This document shows, piece after piece, positions 34,324 through 43,062 of a DNA stretch of 64,000 nucleotides. Each line of letters begins with the position of its first letter. Position 1 is the stretch's first letter. Below the pieces are notes generated by a model, which was not told the origin of the DNA, ran no database searches, and was given only the letters and a program-made list of their open reading frames with translations. The translations under genes and the position numbers were made by a program. The DNA comes from an uncultured Clostridia bacterium (GTDB lineage: Bacteria; Bacillota; Clostridia; TANB77; CAG-508), in NCBI GenBank assembly GCA_947581805.1, contig CANPVM010000003.1:62001-126000 (forward strand), read 5' to 3'.

Positions 34324-35280
34324 TTATTCTTCTATTATTTTTTCAATTGAATCTTCTCTCATTTGTTTAATAATGTTACAACTATTATTTAATTTTTCTT
34401 GTTCTTTGTCTGTTAACTCTAATTTTAAAAGCTCTCTTACCCCATTTTCATTTATAATAGCAGGAACTCCTATATAAACATCATTTTGACCATATTGTCC
34501 ATCTTCTAAGTAAGTAGAAATAGTTAGTACAGAATTTTCATTATCTAAAATAGCTCTTACTAAACGATTTAGTGACATACCTATTCCATAGTAAGTTGCC
34601 TTTTTCTTTTCAATAATTTCATAAGCAGCATTAACTACATTTTGGTGAATTTTTTCTAAATCTTCCATAGGACGGTTGTTATCTTGCATAATATCAATAA
34701 TTTTTTTACAGCCAATATACGTATGCTGCCATGGAACAAAAGAAGAATCTCCATGCTCTCCCATAATATAGGCATGCACATTTTTACTAGATACTTCAAA
34801 ATAATCTGCTAACATGTAGCGAAGTCTTGCAGTATCTAAAACAGTTCCTGAACCAATGACTTTATTTTTTGGCAAACCTGATACTTTATAAACGACATAT
34901 GCCATTAAATCTACTGGGTTACTTGCTACGATAATAATACCATCAAAGCCACTTGCCATAATATTTTTAGTAATTCCTTTTACAATTTTGGTATTTACTT
35001 CTGCAAGTTCTAGTCTTGTTTGCCCTGGCTTTTGTGCTACTCCTGCTGTAATAACTACTATTTCTGCATCTTTGCAATCTTCATAATCTCCCGCTTTTAT
35101 TACCATTTTTTGAGGAGCAAAAGGAAGTCCATGGGATAAGTCCATTTCTTCCCCTATAGTTTTCTCTTTGTCTATATCAATTAAAATTAGTTCCTCAATT
35201 CCACCACGATTTAACATGGAATAAGCCATACTCATTCCTACGAAACCAGTTCCTACTAAAACAATTTTCCCTTTTTTCAT
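34324..35280 (-). CDS. ldh: L-lactate dehydrogenase
   Basis: This 318-residue NAD-dependent enzyme reduces pyruvate to lactate. GTGFVGMSMAYSML is the dinucleotide loop, QKPGQTRLELAEVN the substrate loop with the catalytic Arg, GTVLDTARLRY the binding helix and GEHGDSSFVPW the catalytic His. The QKPGQTR loop indicates lactate rather than malate dehydrogenase. The start was moved to 35280, with AAGGAAG upstream. It has its own -10 (TATAAT, 35366-35371 on the minus strand) and a Rex-like palindrome between promoter and gene. Confidence 0.93.
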   Translation of the reverse strand: MKKGKIVLVGTGFVGMSMAYSMLNRGGIEELILIDIDKEKTIGEEMDLSHGLPFAPQKMVIKAGDYEDCKDAEIVVITAGVAQKPGQTRLELAEVNTKIVKGITKNIMASGFDGIIIVASNPVDLMAYVVYKVSGLPKNKVIGSGTVLDTARLRYMLADYFEVSSKNVHAYIMGEHGDSSFVPWQHTYIGCKKIIDIMQDNNRPMEDLEKIHQNVVNAAYEIIEKKKATYYGIGMSLNRLVRAILDNENSVLTISTYLEDGQYGQNDVYIGVPAIINENGVRELLKLELTDKEQEKLNNSCNIIKQMREDSIEKIIEE

Positions 35281-35327
35281 TTTTACATTCTTCCTTTCCA
35301 ATGGCACAAATTTGCTTAAAATTGTCT

Positions 35328-35347
35328 TTGTTAATATTTTTAAACAA
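35328..35347. promoter_or_regulatory. Rex-like palindrome before ldh
   Basis: TTGTTAATATTTTTAAACAA resembles the redox repressor Rex site (TTGTTAA-N4-TTAACAA) with one extra base. It lies downstream of the ldh -10, where a repressor would block transcription at high NAD+. Confidence 0.4.
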
Positions 35348-35469
35348 TTTCTTACTTTTTGTATTATTATATCACTTTTTTCTCAGAACATAACAAAAAA
35401 TTGATTTTTGTAATTGAATTGTAACAGAAATTTAACACATCTGTTATTCACTCTTATTTTTATTTACCT

Positions 35470-35475
35470 TATAAT
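35470..35475 (+). promoter_or_regulatory. Promoter of the HExxH protein gene
   Basis: TATAAT (35470-35475) lies 17 bases after TTCACT (35447-35452), about 40 bases before the ATG at 35515. Confidence 0.5.
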
Positions 35476-35514
35476 AAATGTTGTAATCATAAACAAAGGA
35501 GAAAGTACCATATT

Positions 35515-36603
35515 ATGAGTATAGAAAAAGATTTACAGAAAGATGGAATTCATGTTATAAGTTCACTTGATGCACTTAGCACTACTTTAATTGCTAAGTT
35601 TGTTGCTGAGAAATTTATTTCCTTTTTTCCTTTTTCTCATTTTCGTTATCATGATTTATTTGTAAAAGTTTCTCGCTTAAATATGTATATTGCAGATATA
35701 CCAGAGGGAATGTCTGAAGCCAATTATTTTTATAAAAATTCGAGTATTTATTTTAAAAAAGGGTTATCAATAGACGAGATGAAAGAGCTTACTATTCATG
35801 AGTTTATTCATCATTTCCAAGAAATAAAAGATAATAAAGGCAATTTATATCGTTTAGGTTTATGCGATTTTACTAATATGAAAACACATGGCATGGCTCT
35901 AAATGAAGCTGCTGTACAACTTATTTCATCTAAAGTACTAAATAAACCACAGGATAGTGTAAAATATTACGGTATTGAATTTTCTACAATAACACCATCG
36001 TATTATCCAATACTTTGTAATTTAATGGGACAAATGGCTTACCTTATTGGTGAATCCACTTTATACGATAGTACCTTATATAGTAACGATAAATTTAAGA
36101 ATGCTTTCATTCATTCTACTTCACAGTCTATTTTTTCACAAATTGAAAAGAATTTCGATAGAATTTTAAAAGTAGAAGAAAAAATTATCTTACTTACTTC
36201 TCATTTACAACAGGATGAATTGAATGATAAAGAAATAGCCAAAGCATCTACTAAAATTGGAAATTATAAAAAAATAATTCAACAAACTTTTATAGAAACT
36301 CAGAATAAAATTTTTACTTCTTATTTTGATAAGAGTTTACACAATTTATATTCTGTACAGGACATAGAAGATTATCGTAGAAAGTTATATTCTTATAAAG
36401 ATTTATTAGGAACCACTGAAAACTATACTTATTTTAATGATTATTATATTTATTTAATGACAAAATTAGATGAACTTTATGAACAAATTACAGGTCAGAC
36501 TGCTCTTGTTCCTTATAAAAGAAGTCTATGGCAAATTATATCTAGTAAAATTGCTAAATTACTTCGTGGAGGAACACAAACTCAAGATATCTATAATTCA
36601 TAA
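35515..36603 (+). CDS. Putative zinc metallopeptidase (HEFIH), family not recognised
   Basis: This 362-residue protein has a gluzincin-like zinc site, TIHEFIHHFQE (His95, Glu96, His99), followed about 30 residues later by ALNEAAVQL with Glu131 as a possible third ligand. It has no signal peptide. The C-terminal half is helical and charged, ending in a basic stretch LWQIISSKIAKLL. I cannot place it in a named family. It is transcribed convergently with another unrecognised gene and has its own promoter and terminator. AAAGGAG precedes the ATG with a rather long 12-base gap. Confidence 0.65.
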   Translation: MSIEKDLQKDGIHVISSLDALSTTLIAKFVAEKFISFFPFSHFRYHDLFVKVSRLNMYIADIPEGMSEANYFYKNSSIYFKKGLSIDEMKELTIHEFIHHFQEIKDNKGNLYRLGLCDFTNMKTHGMALNEAAVQLISSKVLNKPQDSVKYYGIEFSTITPSYYPILCNLMGQMAYLIGESTLYDSTLYSNDKFKNAFIHSTSQSIFSQIEKNFDRILKVEEKIILLTSHLQQDELNDKEIAKASTKIGNYKKIIQQTFIETQNKIFTSYFDKSLHNLYSVQDIEDYRRKLYSYKDLLGTTENYTYFNDYYIYLMTKLDELYEQITGQTALVPYKRSLWQIISSKIAKLLRGGTQTQDIYNS

Positions 36604-36604
36604 C

Positions 36605-36645
36605 AAAAAAGAAAGATTTGGATATGTACCAAATCTTTCTTTTTT
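36605..36645. terminator. Bidirectional terminator between two unrecognised genes
   Basis: Perfect 17-base arms (36605-36621 and 36629-36645), a 7-base loop and A6/T6 ends. Confidence 0.93.
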
Positions 36646-36655
36646 GTTGCTGTTT

Positions 36656-37588
36656 TTAATCGTCATCTCTATCTTTTTCATGTTGCATAGCGTATTCATA
36701 AAGATAATGATACGCTTTTGGATTTATTTGTTTTAATTTCTTATCATTTATTTTTTCCCATTTTATAGTTTTCATTTGTTTTTTATTTTGTAAATTATCT
36801 TGATGATATACATATAATGGGTATACATTAAACGGACTATATAATTGGTCAGGATATTCCTTACTAATTGAAATATAGGAAGTAACTTTATCTTCGTTGC
36901 TGTATTCATATATATGTTTGCATATAAATGGATTATCATCACAACGAATCATTGTATCTGTTGTACCATTTTCTTGGCTTTTTATTTTTTTTGTTTCCAA
37001 ACTATTATTATCATACATGATAGTAGCAAATAATTCTTGTTGGTTTTTATTTATTTCTTTCATTTGAATTGTAATACCATTTAATTCATTCTTTTTCATA
37101 ATTAAATTTTTTACTGGTCTTCCATCTGGGCAATCAGCAAAATATGGCTGTGCTTGCGAATTTTGTATTATAAGTATACCGTTCTGACATTTTATAGTTG
37201 TTAATTGTTTGCTATTATTTTGCTCATAACTATCTACAAAAACTATATCTCCATTTTCTAAAGTAAGTATTTTTCCTTCCGCTTTTACATGAAATTTTAT
37301 AATATCTAAAGCCTTATTGTTTTCTAAGATATTTCTTACTAATTGATTATCTGCACCTATTCTTAACAGAACCTCTGCTATTACTTGATTTTTATTGTAA
37401 ATTAATTGATTCAAAGATTCAAATAATTCTTGGTCTGATAGTTGTTTTATAGTTTTTACGGGAGAATGTTGTATATTATTAGTAACTTCCGTATTCTTAG
37501 CTTGTCCTTCTTCTATTTTAGGTACTGGTTTATTAAATAAGTTTCTAATCCATTGCGACAATGCACTAAAAATATTGCGTCCCTTCAT
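36656..37588 (-). CDS. Unrecognised 310-residue protein
   Basis: I do not recognise this protein. It begins with a short amphipathic, partly hydrophobic stretch (IFSALSQWIRNLFNK), then a polar linker. A helical block about residues 45-95 (LSDQELFESLNQLIYNKNQ) is followed by a long beta-rich region resembling a repeated strand pattern (KLTLENGDIVFVDSYE type), and an acidic/basic tail ends HEKDRDDD. No membrane span or enzymatic motif is visible. AGAGGAA precedes the ATG. It has no operon partners, lying between two terminators, and is convergent with the HExxH protein. Confidence 0.6.
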   Translation of the reverse strand: MKGRNIFSALSQWIRNLFNKPVPKIEEGQAKNTEVTNNIQHSPVKTIKQLSDQELFESLNQLIYNKNQVIAEVLLRIGADNQLVRNILENNKALDIIKFHVKAEGKILTLENGDIVFVDSYEQNNSKQLTTIKCQNGILIIQNSQAQPYFADCPDGRPVKNLIMKKNELNGITIQMKEINKNQQELFATIMYDNNSLETKKIKSQENGTTDTMIRCDDNPFICKHIYEYSNEDKVTSYISISKEYPDQLYSPFNVYPLYVYHQDNLQNKKQMKTIKWEKINDKKLKQINPKAYHYLYEYAMQHEKDRDDD

Positions 37589-37650
37589 AGTAATATTCCT
37601 CTCTTTTTTTGTTTTATTATATAATAATTAAGGGAAAAAATCAAGAAAAG

Positions 37651-37696
37651 AAATTTGGAAAGAGATGGCATAAATAAGTCCATTTCTTTCCAAATC
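37651..37696 (-). terminator. Terminator after the GltD-like gene
   Basis: A roughly 16-base stem (37652-37668 with 37680-37695) with an 11-base loop immediately follows the stop codon on the minus strand, then a T-rich tail. Confidence 0.85.
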
Positions 37697-37698
37697 TT

Positions 37699-38956
37699 TT
37701 AATTTAAATATTCATGGATTGCTTCTGCAGCATGTCTTCCTGCTCTTGCTGCCCATGCTACTGTTGCTTTTGAACCTATAACATCTCCTCCTGCAAAAAT
37801 GCCTTCTTGAGATGTCATATAATTTTTATCTACTTCAATATACCCTTTAGAATTTACTTGTATTTCTAGCTTACTAATTACTTCTTTTTCTGGTTTTGAA
37901 CCAATCGCCATTACTACATAATCCATATCTATGCAATAATTACTGCCTTCGATATCTACTGGGCTTGGCCTTAAGTCTCCTTCTTTTTGTTCTAACTTAG
38001 TTTTTACACATTCTATTTTTTCAACTTCATTTGTATTTTCTTTTGGCAATATTTTTGTTAAATTATGTTGGAATAAAAATGTAATTCCTTCTTTTTTTGC
38101 CTCTTCTATTTCTTTTTTTTCTGCTGGCATCTGTTCTTCTGCTCTTCGATAAATAATATAAACTTCTTGAGCCCCTTTTCTTTTAATCGTTCGAGCGCAG
38201 TCCATTGCTACATTTCCACCACCAATAACTGCTACTTTTTTGCCTTGGTAGTCTGGATGCTGCTCTTCTTCTAATAATTGATTTCCACCATATACCCCTT
38301 TTAAATTTTCGCCTTCTATATTCATTTGCATTGGAATATTGCTTCCAATAGCAAGAAATACAGCATCATAATTTTGCTTTAATTGTGGTAACGTAATCTT
38401 TTCGCCTAAAGTTTGTTCATATTTTACTTGAATTCCTAGGTCTAATATTTTTCGGATTGTTTTTTCTAAAATGCTAGGATTTAAACGAAATTCTGGAATG
38501 CCATGAGATAAAATGCCTCCGTAATTTTTCATGTTTTTCAAATATTGTTACTTCATAGCCTTTTCTTGCTAAAAAGGCACTACAAGTTAATCCTGCAGGC
38601 CCTCCACCTACTACTGCTACCTTTTTTCCATTTTTGTTTTGTTTTTTTTCTTCAAATGGAATATTTTCTTCTATGGCTTTTCTTCCTATATACGCTTCCA
38701 TTTCGCCAATAGAGGTAGGCTCACCCTTAAATCTACGAACGCAATTTCCTTGGCACTGGCTCATGTGTGGACAAATAAGTCCGCATATTGGTTGCAATAC
38801 AGTCGTTTTACTCAATATTTGATAGGCTTTTTTGATGTCTCCTTGTTTTACTTCTGCAATAAATTCAGGTATATTATTTTCTAATGGACAACCTTTTGTG
38901 CAAGGCTTTGTTTTACAATTTAAACAATATTCTGCTTTTTCTTTTATTTCTCCCAT
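37699..38956 (-). pseudogene. GltD-like NAD(P)H/FAD iron-sulfur oxidoreductase, frame broken by one base
   Basis: The first part (38956 to about 38540) has the N-terminal cysteine-rich domain of the glutamate synthase small-chain family (CLNCKTKPCTKGCPL, CGLICPHMSQCQGNC) and the FAD loop VAVVGGGPAGLTCSAFLA. After VTIFEKHEK the frame goes off into LRRHF. The family sequence YGGILSHGIPEFRL continues in the next frame to 37699, with the NADPH loop VAVIGGGNVAMDCARTIKR and the FAD-binding GIFAGGDVIGSKATVAWA. Deleting one T near 38531-38533 restores about 418 residues. The large GltB subunit is not nearby, so it may be a free-standing transhydrogenase-like or pyrimidine-type reductase. Confidence 0.85.
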
Positions 38957-39075
38957 TGTTTCCTCTTTCTAATTTATACTTAAATTATTCTTGATAAAAT
39001 GAAGTTACATTCTCATTTTATTTTTAAAGGTAAGTCTTGTCAATCAAACTGACTTAGTGTTCTGTTCTTTATTTT

Positions 39076-39633
39076 TTATCCTAATTCTTGAAACTTTTTT
39101 TTAACTTCTTTTAAATCATTCCAAAATTCTATTTTTTTATTTTCATCTCGAAGTAAAGCTGCTGGGTGCCAAGTTGGCATATATAAAATACCTTTTTTCT
39201 CTATCCATGTGCCTCTTGCTGAAGTAATTCCATATTCTTTTCCTAAGATATTTTTTAATGCTGTACTTCCTAATAGTACTATGATACTTGGTTTTACAAG
39301 TAAGACTTGATTTCGCAAATAATCTAAACAAGCATTAGCTTCATCTTCTTCTGGAACACGATTTGATGGTGGTCTGCACTTAACAATATTAGCAATATAT
39401 AATTCTTCGCGATTTAGACCTAACCCTGCTAATGCCTTATTCATTAGTTGTCCTGCTTTACCTACAAAAGGAATTCCCTCTTTATCTTCGTCTGCACCTG
39501 GACCTTCTCCAATTAGCATCACTTTTGCTTGTTTATTTCCTGTTCCAAATACAATATTAGTGCGGTTTTGACATAGTTTACATTTATTGCATTGTTTAAT
39601 ACTTGCTTCTAGTTCTTCCCAAGTTTCGTACAT
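39076..39633 (-). CDS. Family 4 uracil-DNA glycosylase (iron-sulfur)
   Basis: This 185-residue glycosylase removes uracil from DNA. The cluster cysteines are in CNKCKLCQNR near the N-terminus, with two more at CRPPSNR and in ACLDYL. GEGPGADEDKEGIPFVGKAG is the catalytic/uracil-binding motif, and WHPAALLR the C-terminal HP motif. Length and layout match UDG family 4. It lies between the GltD-like gene and ldcA on the same strand. Confidence 0.92.
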   Translation of the reverse strand: MYETWEELEASIKQCNKCKLCQNRTNIVFGTGNKQAKVMLIGEGPGADEDKEGIPFVGKAGQLMNKALAGLGLNREELYIANIVKCRPPSNRVPEEDEANACLDYLRNQVLLVKPSIIVLLGSTALKNILGKEYGITSARGTWIEKKGILYMPTWHPAALLRDENKKIEFWNDLKEVKKKFQELG

Positions 39634-39672
39634 GTTTTGCTTCTTCTCCTTTTTTACATTTACTTTTTTTAT

Positions 39673-40587
39673 TTATTGTACACAAGGCTCTATTAGTTCA
39701 ATTTTGTTTACATTACTTGTATCAATTCTTGCCATAGTTCCAATTGGTATTACTTGCTTTTTCTCTGTGTGTCCAAAGTTATTTGATTTTATAATAGGAA
39801 ATTTATATTCTTGTTGTAAAGTATCAAATAATATTTTTTCTAATGCAATTGAGCCTTCATAATTTCCTACCCAAATCCCTTTTATTTTGTCAAACACCCC
39901 ATTTTGCTTCATTTGATATAAATAATGGCTTACCATTTCAGGTGGACTTTCTAAAAATAATTCTTCAATAAATAAAATTTTATCTGTAAAGTCTAAATAA
40001 TAGCTTCCTGCGCTCATTCCTGCTGTTAAGCTTAAGTTTCCGCCAATTAGTCTTCCTTCTGCTATTCCTTCTTGTAAAGTTATAAATTCATCATCTTCTT
40101 CTCTTAAAGATGTCTCTTGTTTTACAAAACGCTTTATAACCTGCTCATAGCCATAAGGTGTTTGCCATGAAGTTAAAGCTTTAAATGTTGCTCCATTAAA
40201 GGTAATAAGCCCCGTTTTTTGTGTAATCATATTTGTAAGTGATGTAGAATCACTAAACCCACATAAAATTTTAGGATTATTTTTTATTAATTCATAATCT
40301 AAATATTCAAAAGTAGAATTAGAGTTTGCACCACCTGTAGCACAGAAAATTGCTTTTATCTCTTTGTTTTCAAACATTTTGTTAATATCTTCTGCTTTTT
40401 GTTTTGCGGTAGCACCATATCCTAAAGAATTTTGAAATACATACTTTCCAAATTCAATACAAAATCCTGAACTTTCCATTAATAAAATAGATTCATTAAT
40501 TGCCTCTAATCTTTCTTCTGTAATTGGATTAGAAGGTGCTATAACTCCTATTTTATCTCCTTTTTCTAATTTATTTGGTATTATCAT
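39673..40587 (-). CDS. LD-carboxypeptidase (peptidase S66)
   Basis: This 304-residue S66-family serine peptidase usually trims the terminal D-alanine from muropeptide tetrapeptides during wall recycling, although the family includes microcin-immunity types. GDKIGVIAPSNPI opens it. GFSDSTSLT holds the nucleophile Ser, a conserved Glu lies in the middle, and the His is in NFGHTEK near the C-terminus. The start was set at 40587 with TAGGAGAAA before it. The gene begins 10 bases after the ogg stop, so the two are probably co-transcribed. Confidence 0.88.
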   Translation of the reverse strand: MIIPNKLEKGDKIGVIAPSNPITEERLEAINESILLMESSGFCIEFGKYVFQNSLGYGATAKQKAEDINKMFENKEIKAIFCATGGANSNSTFEYLDYELIKNNPKILCGFSDSTSLTNMITQKTGLITFNGATFKALTSWQTPYGYEQVIKRFVKQETSLREEDDEFITLQEGIAEGRLIGGNLSLTAGMSAGSYYLDFTDKILFIEELFLESPPEMVSHYLYQMKQNGVFDKIKGIWVGNYEGSIALEKILFDTLQQEYKFPIIKSNNFGHTEKKQVIPIGTMARIDTSNVNKIELIEPCVQ

Positions 40588-40597
40588 ATTTTTTCTC

Positions 40598-41470
40598 CTA
40601 AGCTTCTCTTTTCCAGTAAAATAAGTATTGTTGTGCAATTCCTGCTAACGAGCCAAATTTTTCGTTAGCAATTTTTTGAATTTCTTCTTTTTTTACTTTG
40701 GTTTCATCTGGTTTTTTAATGTATAATTCATTCATAACTCTTCTTACCCATACATCGATAGGAAAGGCTTCCCACCTTTTTAGTGTAGAAAATAATAAAA
40801 TACAATCTGCTACTTTTGGTCCTACTCCTGGGAGTGTAAGAAGAGTGTTTCGAACCGTCTCAAAATTATCTTCTTGTTCTAATTTTTCTAAATCTATTTC
40901 TTTATTTTTAATCATTTTCGTTGTTTCATACACTCTTATATCTCGAAAGCCAAGTCCTAAGTTTCTTAAATCTGCCACACTTGCTTGTGCTAATGTAGAA
41001 GGTGTTGGAAATGTATAGTAGCTTTTATTTTCAAAGATTATTTCTTTTCCATATGCTTTTGCCATTCTTTCTATAATACCTTTAATTCTAGGAATATTAT
41101 TATTGGCAGAAATGATGAAAGAGATAATAGTTTCCCATAAATCTTGATTTAAAATTCGAATTCCTTTTCCATAGGCTACACTTTTTCTCATATTTTCATC
41201 TATGTTTGATAAGGTTTCCTTAATTTTTTCATAGTTTGTGTTAAAATCAAAATAGTCGGTAACAAGTTCTTGTAAATTGTCTTCTCCAACGCTTTGAAAA
41301 TTTATTGTATTACCTTCTTTTTTTACTTTGATTACATTATTTTTTACAACACCAATATAGCTACCGTCTATTTGCTTATTCCACCTAAAACATTGACCAC
41401 ATTCAAAAATATTGTTTAATTCAAATGTATTTTCGTTTTCTATTTTCCAAGTTTGTTCTTTATATTTCAT
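40598..41470 (-). CDS. ogg: 8-oxoguanine DNA glycosylase (OGG1-type)
   Basis: This 290-residue bifunctional glycosylase/AP lyase has the OGG1 N-terminal domain (FECGQCFRWNKQIDGSYIG) and the helix-hairpin-helix GPD domain. The catalytic lysine is in LPGVGPKVADCILLFS and the aspartate in AFPIDVWVRRV. This is the Clostridium acetobutylicum type of OGG. It is followed by ldcA. Confidence 0.9.
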   Translation of the reverse strand: MKYKEQTWKIENENTFELNNIFECGQCFRWNKQIDGSYIGVVKNNVIKVKKEGNTINFQSVGEDNLQELVTDYFDFNTNYEKIKETLSNIDENMRKSVAYGKGIRILNQDLWETIISFIISANNNIPRIKGIIERMAKAYGKEIIFENKSYYTFPTPSTLAQASVADLRNLGLGFRDIRVYETTKMIKNKEIDLEKLEQEDNFETVRNTLLTLPGVGPKVADCILLFSTLKRWEAFPIDVWVRRVMNELYIKKPDETKVKKEEIQKIANEKFGSLAGIAQQYLFYWKREA

Positions 41471-41575
41471 TTAACTTTCACCTTGTTTTATCATATCATA
41501 TTCTTTCTTTGTTTTCAACTTGGAAATTTTATCCTTTCTAGGTAAAATTTAAAAATATTTTTTACTTGCATTCTA

Positions 41576-41604
41576 TTGACACAAATGATATTATTTTATT
41601 AGTA
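41576..41604 (+). promoter_or_regulatory. Promoter of the HD-GYP gene
   Basis: Consensus TTGACA (41576-41581), a 17-base spacer and the weak -10 TTAGTA (41599-41604). Confidence 0.5.
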
Positions 41605-41626
41605 CAAAAGAAAGGAATTAATAAAC

Positions 41627-42571
41627 ATGAAAAATGGAACCATTGATTTTTACAATTCAACTAATTTAAAGTCTTATAATTTAGATGCCATTATGAAATA
41701 TCAACTTTCTATGTTAGATAGATTAGATGTTTTTACTAGACGACATAGTGAAAATGTAGCTAATTTAGTTTGTCGTATCTGCGAATATTTGCATTATAAG
41801 AAACCTTTTACCATTCATGCAACTATTTGTGCTTATTTACATGATATTGGAAAGTTATTTATTCCAAAAGAAATTTTAAATAAGCCAGGAGCATTAACAG
41901 AGGAAGAATATGAAATCATGAAAACACATACTACCTTAGGTTATGAAATGTGTATGAAAGATTTAAAATTAAGGCCTTACGCAGAAGGAGCCTTATATCA
42001 TCATGAAGCTTTAAATGGAAGTGGATATCCAAATGGATTAACAAAAAAAGATATTCCTTATATTGCCCAAATTATTCGTGTTGCTGATGAGTATGATGCC
42101 ATTGTTACCAAAAGACAATATACTACTCACATTAATATTTCTGAAACATTAAAAGAATTAATAAAAGATGCACAGCCTACTGACTATATTAAAACGGTGG
42201 CTTTAGATTCTTTAAAAGAAAACTATAAAGTAGGAAAAATCAACGCCAAAGCTTTAAAAGCTCTTTTTAAAGTAGTAATAGATGATACTCTATATGAAAT
42301 CAGTTGTGTTATGGAATATATTGATTACTTAGCAGAACAAATTAAACGTTTAGAAAAAATTGAAAAATATGCTTTGAAAAGTCAAAAGACAAAAAAAGAA
42401 AAAGAAAAGCAATATTATCAAGAGGGAATGAAAATGCTATTTTCTAATGGTGAGAATTTTGATAATTATGAAAAAATTCTATCAGAATATAGAGAAGCAA
42501 TTATTCTTAGACAAGATGTAAAAGAAAAATTATATGAAGAAATTAAGATTATTAAAAAATTAAGAATTTAA
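41627..42571 (+). CDS. HD-GYP domain protein (possible cyclic-di-GMP phosphodiesterase)
   Basis: This 314-residue cytoplasmic protein has a complete HD-GYP domain: HSENVANLVCRICEYL, the metal pair HDIGKLFIPKEIL, HTTLGYEM, HHEALNGSGYPNGL, and RVADEYDAIVTKRQY. Such domains hydrolyse cyclic-di-GMP. No receiver, PAS or membrane segment is attached. The last 90 residues form a lysine-rich helical extension of unknown role. AAAGGAA precedes the ATG. Confidence 0.88.
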   Translation: MKNGTIDFYNSTNLKSYNLDAIMKYQLSMLDRLDVFTRRHSENVANLVCRICEYLHYKKPFTIHATICAYLHDIGKLFIPKEILNKPGALTEEEYEIMKTHTTLGYEMCMKDLKLRPYAEGALYHHEALNGSGYPNGLTKKDIPYIAQIIRVADEYDAIVTKRQYTTHINISETLKELIKDAQPTDYIKTVALDSLKENYKVGKINAKALKALFKVVIDDTLYEISCVMEYIDYLAEQIKRLEKIEKYALKSQKTKKEKEKQYYQEGMKMLFSNGENFDNYEKILSEYREAIILRQDVKEKLYEEIKIIKKLRI

Positions 42572-42635
42572 ATTTTAGGGACGGGTCTAAAAATTTAATT
42601 ATTATTTTAAATTTTTAGACCCGTCCCTAAAATTT
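42570..42635. repeat. Perfect 29-bp inverted repeat between HD-GYP and ndoA
   Basis: Arms of 29 bases (42570-42598 and 42607-42635) match perfectly across an 8-base loop, and contain GGGACGGGTCT. This is much longer than a normal terminator, although its A/T ends let it serve as one between the two convergent genes. The GGGACG core recalls the double-hairpin repeats at 9079 and 53819. Confidence 0.85.
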
Positions 42636-42648
42636 ACTAAAATTTCTA

Positions 42649-42999
42649 CTAATCATCTAATCCAAAACTAACGCCTAAAGCATTATTTATTTTATTCATT
42701 ACGACATTATCATTAATATGCCCTATTTTTTCTTTTAACCTACTTTTATCAATTGTTCTAATTTGTTCGGTAAGTACAATTGAATCTGCTTTTAATCCGC
42801 TATCTCCTGAACCAATTTCAATATGGGTTGGTAGTTTTGTTTTTCCTGTTTGAGAGGTAATAGCGGCAGCAATGACTGTAGGGCTATGTTTATTTCCAAT
42901 ATCATTTTGAATAATAATAACAGGTCTAATTCCTCCTTGTTCTGAACCTACAACTGGACTTAAATCTGCATAAAACATATCTCCTCTTTTTATTACCAT
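42649..42999 (-). CDS. ndoA: MazF/NdoA-type mRNA interferase, no antitoxin adjacent
   Basis: This 116-residue endoribonuclease toxin of the MazF/PemK family opens IKRGDMFYADLSPVVGSEQGG and has RPVIIIQND, the catalytic Thr/Ser region AAITSQTGKTKLPTH and LTEQIRTIDKSRL. These features identify the chromosomal NdoA (EndoA) type of Firmicutes. The antitoxin (MazE/NdoAI) normally sits just upstream and often follows alr. Here the upstream gene is a LolA-like protein and no 80-100 residue antitoxin frame lies between. The antitoxin may be elsewhere. Confidence 0.9.
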   Translation of the reverse strand: MVIKRGDMFYADLSPVVGSEQGGIRPVIIIQNDIGNKHSPTVIAAAITSQTGKTKLPTHIEIGSGDSGLKADSIVLTEQIRTIDKSRLKEKIGHINDNVVMNKINNALGVSFGLDD

Positions 43000-43062
43000 T
43001 TGTCTATCACTCCTACTATTTTTCCATATCGAAAGTTTCGTATTTTAGATATATTTTAAATC

